NCBI RefSeq assembly: GCF_000024345.1
Contig: NC_013729.1
Coordinates: 5,270,001-5,334,000 of the forward strand
Source of the DNA: Kribbella flavida DSM 17836
Lineage (GTDB): Bacteria; Actinomycetota; Actinomycetes; Propionibacteriales; Kribbellaceae
Length of the DNA: 64,000 nt
Direction of reading: 5' to 3'
The notes under the pieces are model-generated. The model worked only from the letters and a program-made list of their open reading frames with translations, made no database searches and was not told where the DNA came from. Positions within the stretch are counted from its first letter, which is position 1; every line of letters starts with the position of its first letter. The translations under genes were made by a program, and so were the position numbers. This document shows, one piece after another, positions 7,436 through 16,013 of the stretch.

Positions 7436-8932
7436 TCAGATACCGAGCTTCGCGTTCAGCAGCTCGCGGACCTTGGCCGCGTCGGCCTGGCCTCGCATGT
7501 CCTTCATCACCGCGCCGATCAGCGCACCCGCGGCCGCGGGCTTGCCGGAGTTGACCTTCTCGACCACGGCGGGGTTCGCCGCGATCGCGCGGTCGATGGC
7601 CTCGAGCAGGGCCGAGTCGTCGGAGACCAGGGCGAGACCGCGGGCCTCGATGATCTGCGCCGGCGTGCCCTCACCCTTGACCAGGCCGTCGAAGACCTGC
7701 CGGGCGAGCTTGTCGTTGAGCGCGCCGGTGTCGACCAGCTTCTGCACCTCGGCGACCTCGGCCGCACCCACGCCCAGCTCACCCAGCGCCTGGCCGGACT
7801 CGTTGGCCGCGCGGGCCAGCTCGCCCAGCCACCACTTCTTCGCCGCGGCCGGGGTGACGCCCAGCTCGACCGTACCGACGACCAGCTCCAGCGCACCGCC
7901 GTTGACGACGTCGCGCATCTCCAGGTCGGTGAAGCCCCACTCCTCCTGCAGCCGGACCCGCCGGGTGGACGGCGCCTCGGGCAGCGTCGCGCGCAGCTCC
8001 TCGACCCACTCCCGCGACGGAGCGACCGGGACCAGGTCCGGCTCCGGGAAGTACCGGTAGTCCTCGGCGTCGGACTTCTCCCGGCCCGAGGTGGTGATGC
8101 CGGTGTCCTCGTGCCAGTGCCGGGTCTCCTGGACGACCTTGCCGCCGGAGGCCAGCACGGCCGCCTGCCGGGTGATCTCGTACGTCACCGCGCGCTCGAC
8201 CGAACGGAACGAGTTCACGTTCTTGGTCTCGGTCCGCGTGCCGAGCACCGACGAGCCCTTCGGCTTCAGCGAGACGTTGGCGTCGCAGCGCAGCGAGCCC
8301 TGGTCCATCCGCACGTCCGAGACGTCCAGCGCGAGCAGCAGGTCGCGCAGCATGCTGACGTACGCCCGCGCCACGGCCGCGGCCTTCGCCGGCGGCACCT
8401 CGATCGTCTTGGTGACGATCTCGATCAGCGGGATGCCGGCCCGGTTGTAGTCGACCAGCGAGTGCGAGGCGCCGTGGATCCGGCCGGTCGCGCCGCCCAC
8501 GTGGGTGGACTTGCCGGTGTCCTCCTCCATGTGCGCGCGCTCGATCTCGATCCGGTACGTCTCGCCGTCGACGACGACCTCGGTCCAGCCGTTGAACGCG
8601 ATCGGCTCGTCGTACTGCGAGGTCTGGAAGTTCTTCGGCATGTCCGGGTAGAAGTAGTTCTTCCGGGCGAACCGGCACCACTGCGCGATCTCGCAGTTCA
8701 GCGCGAGGCCGATCTTGATCGCGGACTCGACGGCCCGGGCGTTGACCACCGGCAGCGCGCCGGGCAGTCCGAGGCAGACCGGGCAGGTCTGCGTGTTCGG
8801 CGGCGCGCCGAACTCGGTCGGGCAGCCACAGAACATCTTCGACTTCGTGTTCAGCTCGACGTGGACCTCGAGCCCCATCACCGGGTCGTACGACGCGAGC
8901 GCGTCCTCGATCGCGAAAACCTCAGCGGTCAT
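7436..8932 (-). CDS. gatB: Asp-tRNA(Asn)/Glu-tRNA(Gln) amidotransferase subunit B
   Basis: 498 residues. GatB phosphorylates the mischarged Glu- or Asp-tRNA and passes it to the ammonia delivered by GatA. The N-terminus has the family signature GLEVHVELNTKSKMFCGC and a later TCPVCLG pair, giving four zinc-type cysteines. HMEEDTGKSTH and YNRAGIPLIEIVT are also family hallmarks. The C-terminal 120 residues are the helical plus YqeY-like tail that binds tRNA. The start ATG at 8932 overlaps the gatA stop (ATGA). Last gene of a gatC-gatA-gatB unit. It ends 5 bases from a strong hairpin. Confidence 0.97.
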   Translation of the reverse strand: MTAEVFAIEDALASYDPVMGLEVHVELNTKSKMFCGCPTEFGAPPNTQTCPVCLGLPGALPVVNARAVESAIKIGLALNCEIAQWCRFARKNYFYPDMPKNFQTSQYDEPIAFNGWTEVVVDGETYRIEIERAHMEEDTGKSTHVGGATGRIHGASHSLVDYNRAGIPLIEIVTKTIEVPPAKAAAVARAYVSMLRDLLLALDVSDVRMDQGSLRCDANVSLKPKGSSVLGTRTETKNVNSFRSVERAVTYEITRQAAVLASGGKVVQETRHWHEDTGITTSGREKSDAEDYRYFPEPDLVPVAPSREWVEELRATLPEAPSTRRVRLQEEWGFTDLEMRDVVNGGALELVVGTVELGVTPAAAKKWWLGELARAANESGQALGELGVGAAEVAEVQKLVDTGALNDKLARQVFDGLVKGEGTPAQIIEARGLALVSDDSALLEAIDRAIAANPAVVEKVNSGKPAAAGALIGAVMKDMRGQADAAKVRELLNAKLGI

Positions 8933-10434
8933 CGGGTCACCTCCAGCTCCGGAGCCTTGGACATCAGGACGCCGCCCCACTGCTCGGCCAGCGCGGCCTC
9001 GAGCGCACCACCGACCTGGTACAGCAGGTCGTCGCGCATCACCGGCGCCATCACGTGGAAGCCGACCGGCAGGCCGTCCTCGTCGGCCAGGCCGCACGGG
9101 AACGACGCCGCCGCGTTGCCGGCCAGGTTCGACGGGATCGTGCAGAGGTCGTTCTTGTACATCGCGATCGGGTCGTCGATCCGGTCGCCGATCGCGAACG
9201 CCGTGGTCGGCGTCGCCGGCGAGACCAGCACGTCGACCTGCTCGTAGGCCCGGGTGAAGTCGCGCGCGATCAGCGTGCGCACCTTCTGCGCCTGGCCGTA
9301 GTACGCGTCGTAGTAGCCGCTGGACAGCGCGTGCGTGCCGAGCATGATCCGGCGCTTCACCTCCGCGCCGAAGCCGGCCTCGCGGGTCAGGCTCATCACC
9401 TTCTCCGCGCTGTTCTCGCCGTTGTCGCCGACCCGCAGGCCGTAGCGCATCGCGTCGAACTTGGCCAGGTTGGACGAGGCCTCGCTCGGCAGGATCAGGT
9501 AGTACGCCGGCAGCGCGTACTCGAAGTGCGGGCAGGACACCTCGACCACCTCGGCGCCGAGCTTGGTGAGCAGCTCGACCGCCTCGTGGAAGCGGGCCTC
9601 GACGCCCGGCTGGTACCCCTCGCCGCCGAGCTCCTTGACGACGCCGATCCGCAGCCCGGCCACGTCGGCCCGGCGGGCGGCGTCGACGACCGCGGGCACC
9701 GGCTGGTCGATCGAGGTGGAGTCCATCGGGTCGTGCCCGGCGATCACCTCGTGCAGCAGCGCCGCGTCGAGCGTCGTCCGGGCGCACGGGCCGGGGGTGT
9801 CCAGGCTGGAGGCCAGCGCGATCAGCCCGTACCGCGAGGTGCCGCCGTACGTGGGCTTGACGCCGACCGTGCCGGTGAACGCGCCCGGCTGGCGGATCGA
9901 GCCGCCGGTGTCGGTGCCGATCGCGAGCGGCGCCTCGTACGCCGCGAGCGCGGCCGACGAGCCGCCGCCGGAACCGCCGGGGATCCGGTTCAGGTCCCAC
10001 GGGTTGTGCGTCGTGCCGTAGGCCGAGTTCTCCGTCGACGAACCCATCGCGAACTCGTCCATGTTGGTCTTGCCCAGAATCACCACGCCGGCCGCCTTGA
10101 GCCGGCGCACCACGGTCGCGTCGTACGGCGGGCGCCAGCCCTCCAGCATCTTCGAGCCGGCGGTGGTCGGCACGCCGTCCTGGGTCAGCACGTCCTTCAG
10201 CGCGAGCGGGACGCCGGCCAGCGGACCGAGCTCCTCGCCGGCCGCCCGGCGGCTGTCCACGGCGGCCGCCTGGGCCAGCGCGCCCTCGGAGTCGACGTGC
10301 AGGAACGCGTGCACAGCGCCGTCGACGGCGCCGATCCGGTCCAGGTGCGCCTGGGTGATCTCCACCGAGCTCACCTCGCCGGCGGTCATCAGCTCGGAGA
10401 GCTCGACCGCGGTCTTGCGGGTCAGGTCGCTCAT
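8929..10434 (-). CDS. gatA: Asp-tRNA(Asn)/Glu-tRNA(Gln) amidotransferase subunit A
   Basis: 501 residues of the amidase signature family. GatA hydrolyses glutamine to supply ammonia for tRNA transamidation. The Ser-cisSer-Lys triad is visible: Lys80 (ALKD), Ser155 (GGSGGGSS) and Ser179 (DTGGSIRQP), one position off the well-studied S. aureus numbering. The ATG at 10434 shares one base with the gatC stop (TGATG), so translation is coupled. An in-frame extension to 10524 inside gatC was rejected. Cytosolic, in a complex with GatB and GatC. Confidence 0.97.
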   Translation of the reverse strand: MSDLTRKTAVELSELMTAGEVSSVEITQAHLDRIGAVDGAVHAFLHVDSEGALAQAAAVDSRRAAGEELGPLAGVPLALKDVLTQDGVPTTAGSKMLEGWRPPYDATVVRRLKAAGVVILGKTNMDEFAMGSSTENSAYGTTHNPWDLNRIPGGSGGGSSAALAAYEAPLAIGTDTGGSIRQPGAFTGTVGVKPTYGGTSRYGLIALASSLDTPGPCARTTLDAALLHEVIAGHDPMDSTSIDQPVPAVVDAARRADVAGLRIGVVKELGGEGYQPGVEARFHEAVELLTKLGAEVVEVSCPHFEYALPAYYLILPSEASSNLAKFDAMRYGLRVGDNGENSAEKVMSLTREAGFGAEVKRRIMLGTHALSSGYYDAYYGQAQKVRTLIARDFTRAYEQVDVLVSPATPTTAFAIGDRIDDPIAMYKNDLCTIPSNLAGNAAASFPCGLADEDGLPVGFHVMAPVMRDDLLYQVGGALEAALAEQWGGVLMSKAPELEVTR

Positions 10435-10733
10435 CAGGCCTCCTCGTCCAGGATCCGCGGCACCCGGAAACGCTGCTGCTCGGCGGCCGGCGCGCCGGAC
10501 AGCGCCTGCTCCGGCGTCAGGCACGGCACGTTCTCGTCCGGGCGCATCACGTTGCTGATCGGCAGGGCGTGCGAGGTCGGCGGGATGTCGTCGGCGGCCA
10601 CCTCGCTGACCTGCCCGACCAGCCCGATGATCTGGTCGAGCTGCGGTGCGAGGTGGTCGAGCTCGTCGTCGCTGAGCTCGATCCGCGCCAGTCGCGCCAG
10701 GTGCGCGACCTCTTCGCGGGTAATCGAAGGCAT
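10434..10733 (-). CDS. gatC: Asp-tRNA(Asn)/Glu-tRNA(Gln) amidotransferase subunit C
   Basis: 99 residues, normal for GatC, the small belt subunit that holds GatA and GatB together. The conserved opening ITREEVAHLARLARI and the late MRPDENVP motif are clear. The ATG at 10733 gives the usual MPSITREE N-terminus. A GTG at 10769 would add 12 residues and cannot be excluded, because neither has a strong Shine-Dalgarno. First gene of the gat operon, divergent from the ACT-domain gene across a 231-base promoter region in which I could assign no further element. Confidence 0.94.
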   Translation of the reverse strand: MPSITREEVAHLARLARIELSDDELDHLAPQLDQIIGLVGQVSEVAADDIPPTSHALPISNVMRPDENVPCLTPEQALSGAPAAEQQRFRVPRILDEEA

Positions 10734-10964
10734 GAACTGTCCCAAGGTTGCAGTTGCTGAGGAGGCCACCTCAAACCTCTGAGTGGCACCCGAGCCATCC
10801 TAGAGGGCGCGGCGCCGGGTCCGTGCGGCGCTGTCCCCAGGCCCGGCACCGGTCGCCAACGACCACCAGATGAGCCGCCCCGGCGTGTCACTTTGTTCCG
10901 CTCTGTAACATTGGCCGCGACAGGGCGTAACTTGCGTGGTTTTCGGCTGGGAGATGATCGTTCG

Positions 10965-11609
10965 GTGTTCCTGCTGCGACTGATCCTCCCGGACCGCCCC
11001 GGTTCGCTCGGCACCGTGGCGACCGCCCTCGGCGAGGTCGACGCCGACATCCACGCGATCGAGATCGTCGAGCACCGCCGGGAGAACGGCACCGCCGTCG
11101 ACGACGTGGTGGTCGACCTGCCGCCGGGGGTGCTGCCGGACCGGCTGGTGTCCGCGTGCCACGGCGTTCCCGGCGTCGAGGTGATCTGGTTCTCCCGGTA
11201 CGGCGCGGGCGGCGGGCTGCACATGGACCTGGAGGCCGTCGAGCAGATGACCTCGGCCCCGGCCGAGGCCGTCGACATCCTGGTGGAGCAGGCGCCGTCG
11301 GTGCTGCACGCCGACTGGGCCGCGCTGCTCGACGGCACCGGCAGCGAGGTGAAGGTCGCGCTGGAGACGAGCGCGACGCCGGAGTTCGGCGACCTGGTCA
11401 ACCAGTGGCTGCCGCTGGAGAAGGCGACGACGCTGGCCGCGCCGGACCACAAGGGACTGGTCGAGTCGGTGCTGGTCGCCGCGCCGCTGGAGTCCGACCG
11501 CCGCGTGCTGGTGATCGGCCGCCGCGGTGGGCCCGAGTTCCTCGGCTCCGAGGTCGCCCGGCTCAGCTACCTCGCCAACCTCGCCGTCACCATCCGCGCC
11601 ACCGCCTGA
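10965..11609 (+). CDS. ACT-domain protein (Rv3013-like)
   Basis: 214 residues. The N-terminal 75 residues are an ACT domain (LLRLILPDRPGSLGTVATAL, then ADIHAIEIVEH), a fold that binds amino acids and regulates enzymes. The C-terminal part resembles a GAF-like regulatory fold. The gene always sits beside gatC in the M. tuberculosis type order (Rv3013, from memory), which suggests a link to amino acid or Gln/Asn-tRNA supply, but no role is proven. The GTG at 10965 was chosen because the ACT domain begins right after it; an upstream TTG at 10893 adds 24 unlike residues. GATGAT lies 6 bases before the start, so a leaderless transcript is possible. Confidence 0.85.
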   Translation: MFLLRLILPDRPGSLGTVATALGEVDADIHAIEIVEHRRENGTAVDDVVVDLPPGVLPDRLVSACHGVPGVEVIWFSRYGAGGGLHMDLEAVEQMTSAPAEAVDILVEQAPSVLHADWAALLDGTGSEVKVALETSATPEFGDLVNQWLPLEKATTLAAPDHKGLVESVLVAAPLESDRRVLVIGRRGGPEFLGSEVARLSYLANLAVTIRATA

Positions 11610-11697
11610 CCCGTACGCCGGGCCGCGTTGCCCGGGGTACCGGAGCGACGGGCGGACGACTTTCCCGATCCGCCGGACGCGTCCGCGAGGAGGAACG

Positions 11698-11916
11698 ATG
11701 GCGGAGTTCAGCAAGGGCGACAAGGTCGAGTGGAACAGTCACGGCAGCACCGCTCACGGCACGGTGGAACGCAAGATCACCGAGCGCACCGAGGCCGGCG
11801 GCCGGACCGTCGACGCCTCGAAGGACGAGCCGCAGTACCTGGTCCGTAGCAGCAAGAGCGGCCGGACCGCCGTGCACAAGCCGGACGCGCTGCGGCCCTC
11901 GAAGCACAAGGACTGA
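11698..11916 (+). CDS. DUF2945 (hypervirulence-associated TUDOR-like) small protein
   Basis: 72 residues, highly charged. It matches the DUF2945 pattern: an opening KGDKVEWNSHG, a central T-x-GTVERKITERT strand pair, then DEPQYLVRSSKSGRTAVHKPDALR. These proteins form a small SH3/TUDOR-like barrel of unknown role. The ATG follows a near-ideal AGGAGGAA. Single gene, ended by a 19-bp perfect hairpin. Not present at this point in the M. tuberculosis order as I remember it. Confidence 0.85.
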   Translation: MAEFSKGDKVEWNSHGSTAHGTVERKITERTEAGGRTVDASKDEPQYLVRSSKSGRTAVHKPDALRPSKHKD

Positions 11917-11930
11917 ACCGGGCGGCACAC

Positions 11931-11980
11931 ACACCGAGGACCTCCTCCCCTGCGTTCGGTAGGGAGGAGGTCCTCGGTGT
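11931..11980. terminator. long bidirectional terminator
   Basis: Perfect 19-bp inverted repeat (11931-11949 with 11962-11980) and a 12-base loop, between the converging stops at 11916 and 11985. The strongest hairpin in the window. Confidence 0.88.
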
Positions 11981-11984
11981 CAGC

Positions 11985-12209
11985 TCAGTAGAGCTCGAAG
12001 TAGGCCAGCGTCCACAGGCCGATGATGACCAGCAGGACCAGCGCTCCGACCAGCGACGTGATCAGGATCGCGTGCCTGTTCCGGCCGCCTGGTTCCGGCA
12101 GGTCGAACTGGGTCGGACCCCACGGCCCGCCGCCCTCGACGCGCTGGACCGCCTCGGGAGGCGGCTTGGCCACCTCCCGGGAGTCCCGCTTCTGCGGCCT
12201 GAACTTCAC
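11985..12209 (-). CDS. small single-pass membrane protein
   Basis: 74 residues from a GTG at 12209. A basic, proline-containing N-terminus (KFRPQKRDSREVAKPPPE) is followed by one transmembrane helix at about residues 47-69 and a short acidic-aromatic tail (YFELY). GAGGA lies 5 bases before the GTG. It starts 7 bases after the stop of the Gly/Pro/Gln-rich membrane protein, so the two are probably co-transcribed and may work together. No family recognised. Confidence 0.72.
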   Translation of the reverse strand: MKFRPQKRDSREVAKPPPEAVQRVEGGGPWGPTQFDLPEPGGRNRHAILITSLVGALVLLVIIGLWTLAYFELY

Positions 12210-12216
12210 CCGGTCC

Positions 12217-13644
12217 TCACACGTAGAACGACTCGTACTCGATGCTGACCTGCCGCGATCCGTAGTCGCCCTCGGCATCGCCGGTCACCTCGACCCGCCA
12301 GCCCGACACGTAGCCAGCGTACGACTTGCCGTCGTTGTGCGCGTCGACGTACGCCTTGATCGCGGCGACGTCCGGGCCCTTGAGCACCGAGAACGTGTCG
12401 GCGACGGCGGCCGGCATCGCGGCCTTGACCTCGTCGGCCGAACCGTAGGCCCGGATGTGCAGCGTCCGCAGGCCGGCATCCCGGGAGCTGTAGCCGTAGA
12501 TGCTGGTCGAGCCGTACTTGCCGGCCTGCTTGCGGCAGGACGACGTGCTCGCGCAGGTGTAGCTCTTCGCCTTCAGCGCGGCGATCAGCTGCGCGGAGGT
12601 GGTCTGGAACTCCTTGCGCGGCAGGTCGAACGAGTCCGACCCGGACTTGCCGCCCGACAGCTGGACCTGGTCGCCGCTGTTGCGCAGGGAGAACTCGCCC
12701 CAGGTGCTGCCGACCTTCTGCGACTTCTGGCCGGTCTTCAGCGCCTGCTGCACCTTGGCGACCTCGCTGCCGCCGAAGGTGTCGTTGCCGATCGCCTGCA
12801 GCGCCGCGTCGAAGGTGACCGCGGCGTTGTTGACGTTGTCGTCGTTGGACGACTTGATCAGCACGCCGATGATGGTGCCGTCGGGCTGGAACTGGAAGAT
12901 CGTCTCGGCCTCGGTCGCTCCGTCGTACTTGAAGCAGCCGCGGTGTGCGCCCTGCGCCCCGTTGAACAGGTCGCTGCACTGGTAACCGTCGGTCTGGAGC
13001 TTGTCGGTCGCGGTCTTGGCCTGACCGGACGCGTTGCCGAGCTGGCCGGGCGGCGGGGCCGAGCTGGTCGGGTCACCGCTCGGGGACTCGGTGGTGGGGG
13101 CGGTCGGCTCCGTCGACGTGGTGGTGGTCGGCTGCGTGGTCGGCTCGTCCTCACCGCCCAGCGCCTTGATGCCGACGAAAACGAGCAGGCCGATCAGCAG
13201 CAGCGCGACGACGCCACCACCGATGAACAGCGGCAGCTTGTCCTTGTTGCCGTTCGAGCCTCCCGGCCCGTTCGGCTGCCAGGGCTGCTGGCTTCCCTGC
13301 TGCTGGTGCCAGCCGGCCTGCTGAGGCCGGTTCTGCCCCCAGGGCTGCTGCTGGTACGGAGCGCCCTGCTGAGGAGTCTGACCCCAGCCGGTCTGACCGG
13401 GCTGCTGACCGGGCTGCTGAGCCGGCGGCTGGCCAGGCTGCGGCTGACCGGGCTGCTGGCCCCAGCCGCCGCCCTGCGGCGGCTGACCAGGCTGGCCCGG
13501 CTGCGGCGGGCGCTGTCCCCAACCGCCAACGCCCTGAGCCGGCTGCTGCTGGCCCCAGCCACCCTGTCCCTGGCCGCCATCCTGCTGCCCGCCCGGCTGG
13601 CCCCCCTGCCCAGGACCCCACGGTCCTTGTGGCGGCGTCGTCAT
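12217..13644 (-). CDS. single-pass membrane protein with Gln/Gly/Pro-rich cytoplasmic tail
   Basis: 475 residues in three parts. Residues 1-130 are low-complexity Gly, Pro and Gln with a recurring WGQ unit (GGWGQ, GWGQR, GGWGQQ, TGWGQT). One transmembrane helix is at about 138-159. Residues 165-200 are a Thr/Ser/Pro linker. The rest is a folded extracytoplasmic domain with four cysteines (QCSDLF, RGCFKY, TCASTSSC) that may form disulfides. AAGGAG lies just before the ATG. Proline-rich, single-helix membrane proteins of this build are common in actinobacteria but mostly uncharacterised. No enzyme motif seen. Downstream partner is the 74-residue membrane protein. Confidence 0.85.
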   Translation of the reverse strand: MTTPPQGPWGPGQGGQPGGQQDGGQGQGGWGQQQPAQGVGGWGQRPPQPGQPGQPPQGGGWGQQPGQPQPGQPPAQQPGQQPGQTGWGQTPQQGAPYQQQPWGQNRPQQAGWHQQQGSQQPWQPNGPGGSNGNKDKLPLFIGGGVVALLLIGLLVFVGIKALGGEDEPTTQPTTTTSTEPTAPTTESPSGDPTSSAPPPGQLGNASGQAKTATDKLQTDGYQCSDLFNGAQGAHRGCFKYDGATEAETIFQFQPDGTIIGVLIKSSNDDNVNNAAVTFDAALQAIGNDTFGGSEVAKVQQALKTGQKSQKVGSTWGEFSLRNSGDQVQLSGGKSGSDSFDLPRKEFQTTSAQLIAALKAKSYTCASTSSCRKQAGKYGSTSIYGYSSRDAGLRTLHIRAYGSADEVKAAMPAAVADTFSVLKGPDVAAIKAYVDAHNDGKSYAGYVSGWRVEVTGDAEGDYGSRQVSIEYESFYV

Positions 13645-13804
13645 ATTCGCTCCTTAGAAACCCACGTGTCGAGGTGCAAAGTAACAGTCGGACGGATCAG
13701 ACGTCGCGCCGGATCCATCCTTCGGGAACCTGGTGGCCACGAGCAACGGGATCGGCCCTGGCGGCCGTACCGCACTAGGCCGGATCTCCTGCTCGCGAGG
13801 GGAT

Positions 13805-15934
13805 CTAGGCTTCGTCGGGGGCCGGGGTGGTCGCGACCTCGGCGGCTGCGTCGGCGCCCTGGTCGAGCAGTACCTCGAAGCCGGCCGCGTCCAGAATCGG
13901 TACGCCGAGCTGGACCGCCTTGTCGTACTTGGATCCCGGCGAGTCGCCGACCACCACGAACGACGTCTTCTTCGACACCGAGCCGGCCGCCTTGCCGCCG
14001 CGCGACACGATCGCCTCGGTCGCCTCGTCGCGGCTGAAACCCTCGACCGTCCCGGTGACCACCACCGACAGCCCGGTCAGCGTCTGCTCGACGGTCGGAC
14101 CGGTCCGCTCCTGGCGCAGCTGGACGCCCGCCGCCTTCCACTTCCGGACGATCTGCTGGTGCCAGTCGACCTGGAACCACTCGATCACGGCGTGCGCGAT
14201 GGTCGGTCCGACGCCCTCGATCTGGGCCAGCTCATCCTCCCCGGCCGCCTGGATCGCGTCGATGTCGTCGTACGCCGCGGCCAGCGCCGCCGCCGCGGTC
14301 GGGCCGACGTGGCGGATCGACAGCGCGACCAGTCCGCGCGCGAGCGGCTGGGTCTTGGCCGTCTCCAGGTTGGCGAGCAGGCGTTTCGCGTTCGCCGAGA
14401 GCGCGCCGGCCTTGGTGGTGAAGAACGGGCTGCGGCCGAGGTCCTGCTCGGTCAGGTCGAACAGGTCGCCCTCGTCGGTGATCAGCTCCCCGCTGATCAG
14501 CGCGTCGGCGGCCTTGAAGCCGAGCACCTCGATGTCGAACGCGGACCGGCCGGCCAGATGGAACAGCCGCTCACGCAGCTGCGCCGGGCAGGACTGCGCG
14601 TTCGGGCAGCGGATGTCGACGTCGCCCTCCTTCATCGGCCGCAGCGTCGTCCCGCAGGACGGGCACTGCGTCGGCATCCGGAACGGGTGGGCCTCCTGGG
14701 GCCGCAGCTCGATGACCGGGCCGAGGATCTCCGGAATCACGTCGCCGGCCTTGCGCAGCACGACGGTGTCGCCGATCCAGACGCCCTTGCGCTCGACCTC
14801 CCGCGCGTTGTGCAGGGTCGCGAACTCGACCGTCGACCCGGCCACCCGGACCGGCTCCATCTTGCCGTACGGCGTGACCCGGCCGGTGCGGCCGACGTTG
14901 ACCTCGATGTCGAGCAGCTTGGTGGTGACCTCTTCGGGCGGGTACTTGTACGCGATCGCCCAGCGTGGGGCGCTCGAGGTGGAGCCGAGCGCGCGCTGCA
15001 GGTCCACCTCGTCGACCTTGACCACGACGCCGTCGATCTCGTGGTCGACGGAGTGCCGGTTCTCCCCGTAGTGGGCGATGAACTCGTTGACCTCGGCCAG
15101 CGTCTCGACCCGGCGGGCCCGGTCGCTGACCGGCAGGCCCCACGCCTTCAGCTGCTCGTAGGCCTCGGACAGCCGGCGGACCCGGTACCCCTCGACCTTG
15201 CCGAGGCCGTGCACGACGAAGCGCAGCGGCCGGGCGGCCGAGACCCGCGGGTCCTTCTGCCGCAGCGAGCCGGCGGCGCTGTTGCGCGGGTTCGAGAACG
15301 GGTCCTTGCCGGCCTCGACGAGCTGGGCGTTCAGCTGCTCGAAGTCCTCGACCCGGAAGTAGACCTCGCCGCGGACCTCCAGGAAGCTGGGCAGGTCGTC
15401 GCCGGCCAGCTCGTTCGGGATGCTGTCGATGGTGCGGACGTTGAGCGTGACGTCCTCGCCGGTCCGGCCGTCGCCGCGGGTGGCGCCGGTGACGAGCCGG
15501 CCGTTCTCGTAGACGAGGTCCAGCGCCAGGCCGTCGACCTTCAGCTCGCAGAGGAAGCCGCTGTCGTGGATCTGCTGGGCGGTGACCTCACGCTCCAGCC
15601 GCTTGGCCCAGGCCTCCATCTGCTCGGCGGAGAACGCGTTGCCCAGGCTCTCCATCCGCGTCGGGTGGGTGACCGGCGCGAACAGGGTGGAGATCGGGAC
15701 GCCGACCTTCTGCGTCGGCGAGTCGGGCGTGCGGAGCTCCTGGTACTGCTGCTCGATGCCCTGGAGCTCGTGCATCAGTGCGTCGAAGTCGGCGTCGGAG
15801 ATGGTCGAGGTGGCCATGTAGTAGCGGAACCGGTGCTCCTCGATCTCGCGGCTCAACGCCGCGTGCCGCTCCCGCACCTCGGCCGGCGCGGCAGGCTGGT
15901 CGGCGGCGGTCGTCTCGGGGATCTCCGTGCTCAT
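13805..15934 (-). CDS. ligA: NAD-dependent DNA ligase
   Basis: 709 residues, a full-length LigA. It seals nicks in replication and repair using NAD. The order is: Ia domain with RFRYYM (NMN binding), adenylation domain with Lys132 in ELKVDG, OB fold, a CPSC...RCPNAQSCPAQ zinc finger at about 400-425, helix-hairpin-helix repeats, and a BRCT domain in the last 90 residues (GLSVVVTGT). The ATG at 15934 has no Shine-Dalgarno, but TAAGTT lies exactly 6 bases upstream, so the mRNA is probably leaderless. Minus-strand block with the MetE-like gene and mnmA, each separately bounded. The 160 bases after the stop (13645-13804) hold the promoter of the next minus gene and no clear hairpin. Confidence 0.97.
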   Translation of the reverse strand: MSTEIPETTAADQPAAPAEVRERHAALSREIEEHRFRYYMATSTISDADFDALMHELQGIEQQYQELRTPDSPTQKVGVPISTLFAPVTHPTRMESLGNAFSAEQMEAWAKRLEREVTAQQIHDSGFLCELKVDGLALDLVYENGRLVTGATRGDGRTGEDVTLNVRTIDSIPNELAGDDLPSFLEVRGEVYFRVEDFEQLNAQLVEAGKDPFSNPRNSAAGSLRQKDPRVSAARPLRFVVHGLGKVEGYRVRRLSEAYEQLKAWGLPVSDRARRVETLAEVNEFIAHYGENRHSVDHEIDGVVVKVDEVDLQRALGSTSSAPRWAIAYKYPPEEVTTKLLDIEVNVGRTGRVTPYGKMEPVRVAGSTVEFATLHNAREVERKGVWIGDTVVLRKAGDVIPEILGPVIELRPQEAHPFRMPTQCPSCGTTLRPMKEGDVDIRCPNAQSCPAQLRERLFHLAGRSAFDIEVLGFKAADALISGELITDEGDLFDLTEQDLGRSPFFTTKAGALSANAKRLLANLETAKTQPLARGLVALSIRHVGPTAAAALAAAYDDIDAIQAAGEDELAQIEGVGPTIAHAVIEWFQVDWHQQIVRKWKAAGVQLRQERTGPTVEQTLTGLSVVVTGTVEGFSRDEATEAIVSRGGKAAGSVSKKTSFVVVGDSPGSKYDKAVQLGVPILDAAGFEVLLDQGADAAAEVATTPAPDEA

Positions 15935-15940
15935 GAGGAG

Positions 15941-15946
15941 AACTTA
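15941..15946 (-). promoter_or_regulatory. leaderless -10 element for ligA
   Basis: On the minus strand TAAGTT is followed by CTCCTC and then the ATG at 15934. The 6-base spacing and the absence of a Shine-Dalgarno point to a transcript that starts at the start codon. Confidence 0.5.
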
Positions 15947-15976
15947 CCGCCCGGCACCGACGAAATTCGGTCGTGC

Positions 15977-16006
15977 CGCCCGATCCCGGCACGCGGGAAT
16001 CGGGCG
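15977..16006 (-). terminator. hairpin after the MetE-like gene
   Basis: CGCCCGATCCCG and CGGGAATCGGGCG pair with one bulged base around a GCACG loop, 8 bases after the stop of the MetE-like gene and before ligA. It separates the two minus-strand transcripts. Confidence 0.65.
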
Positions 16007-16013
16007 ACCTGCC

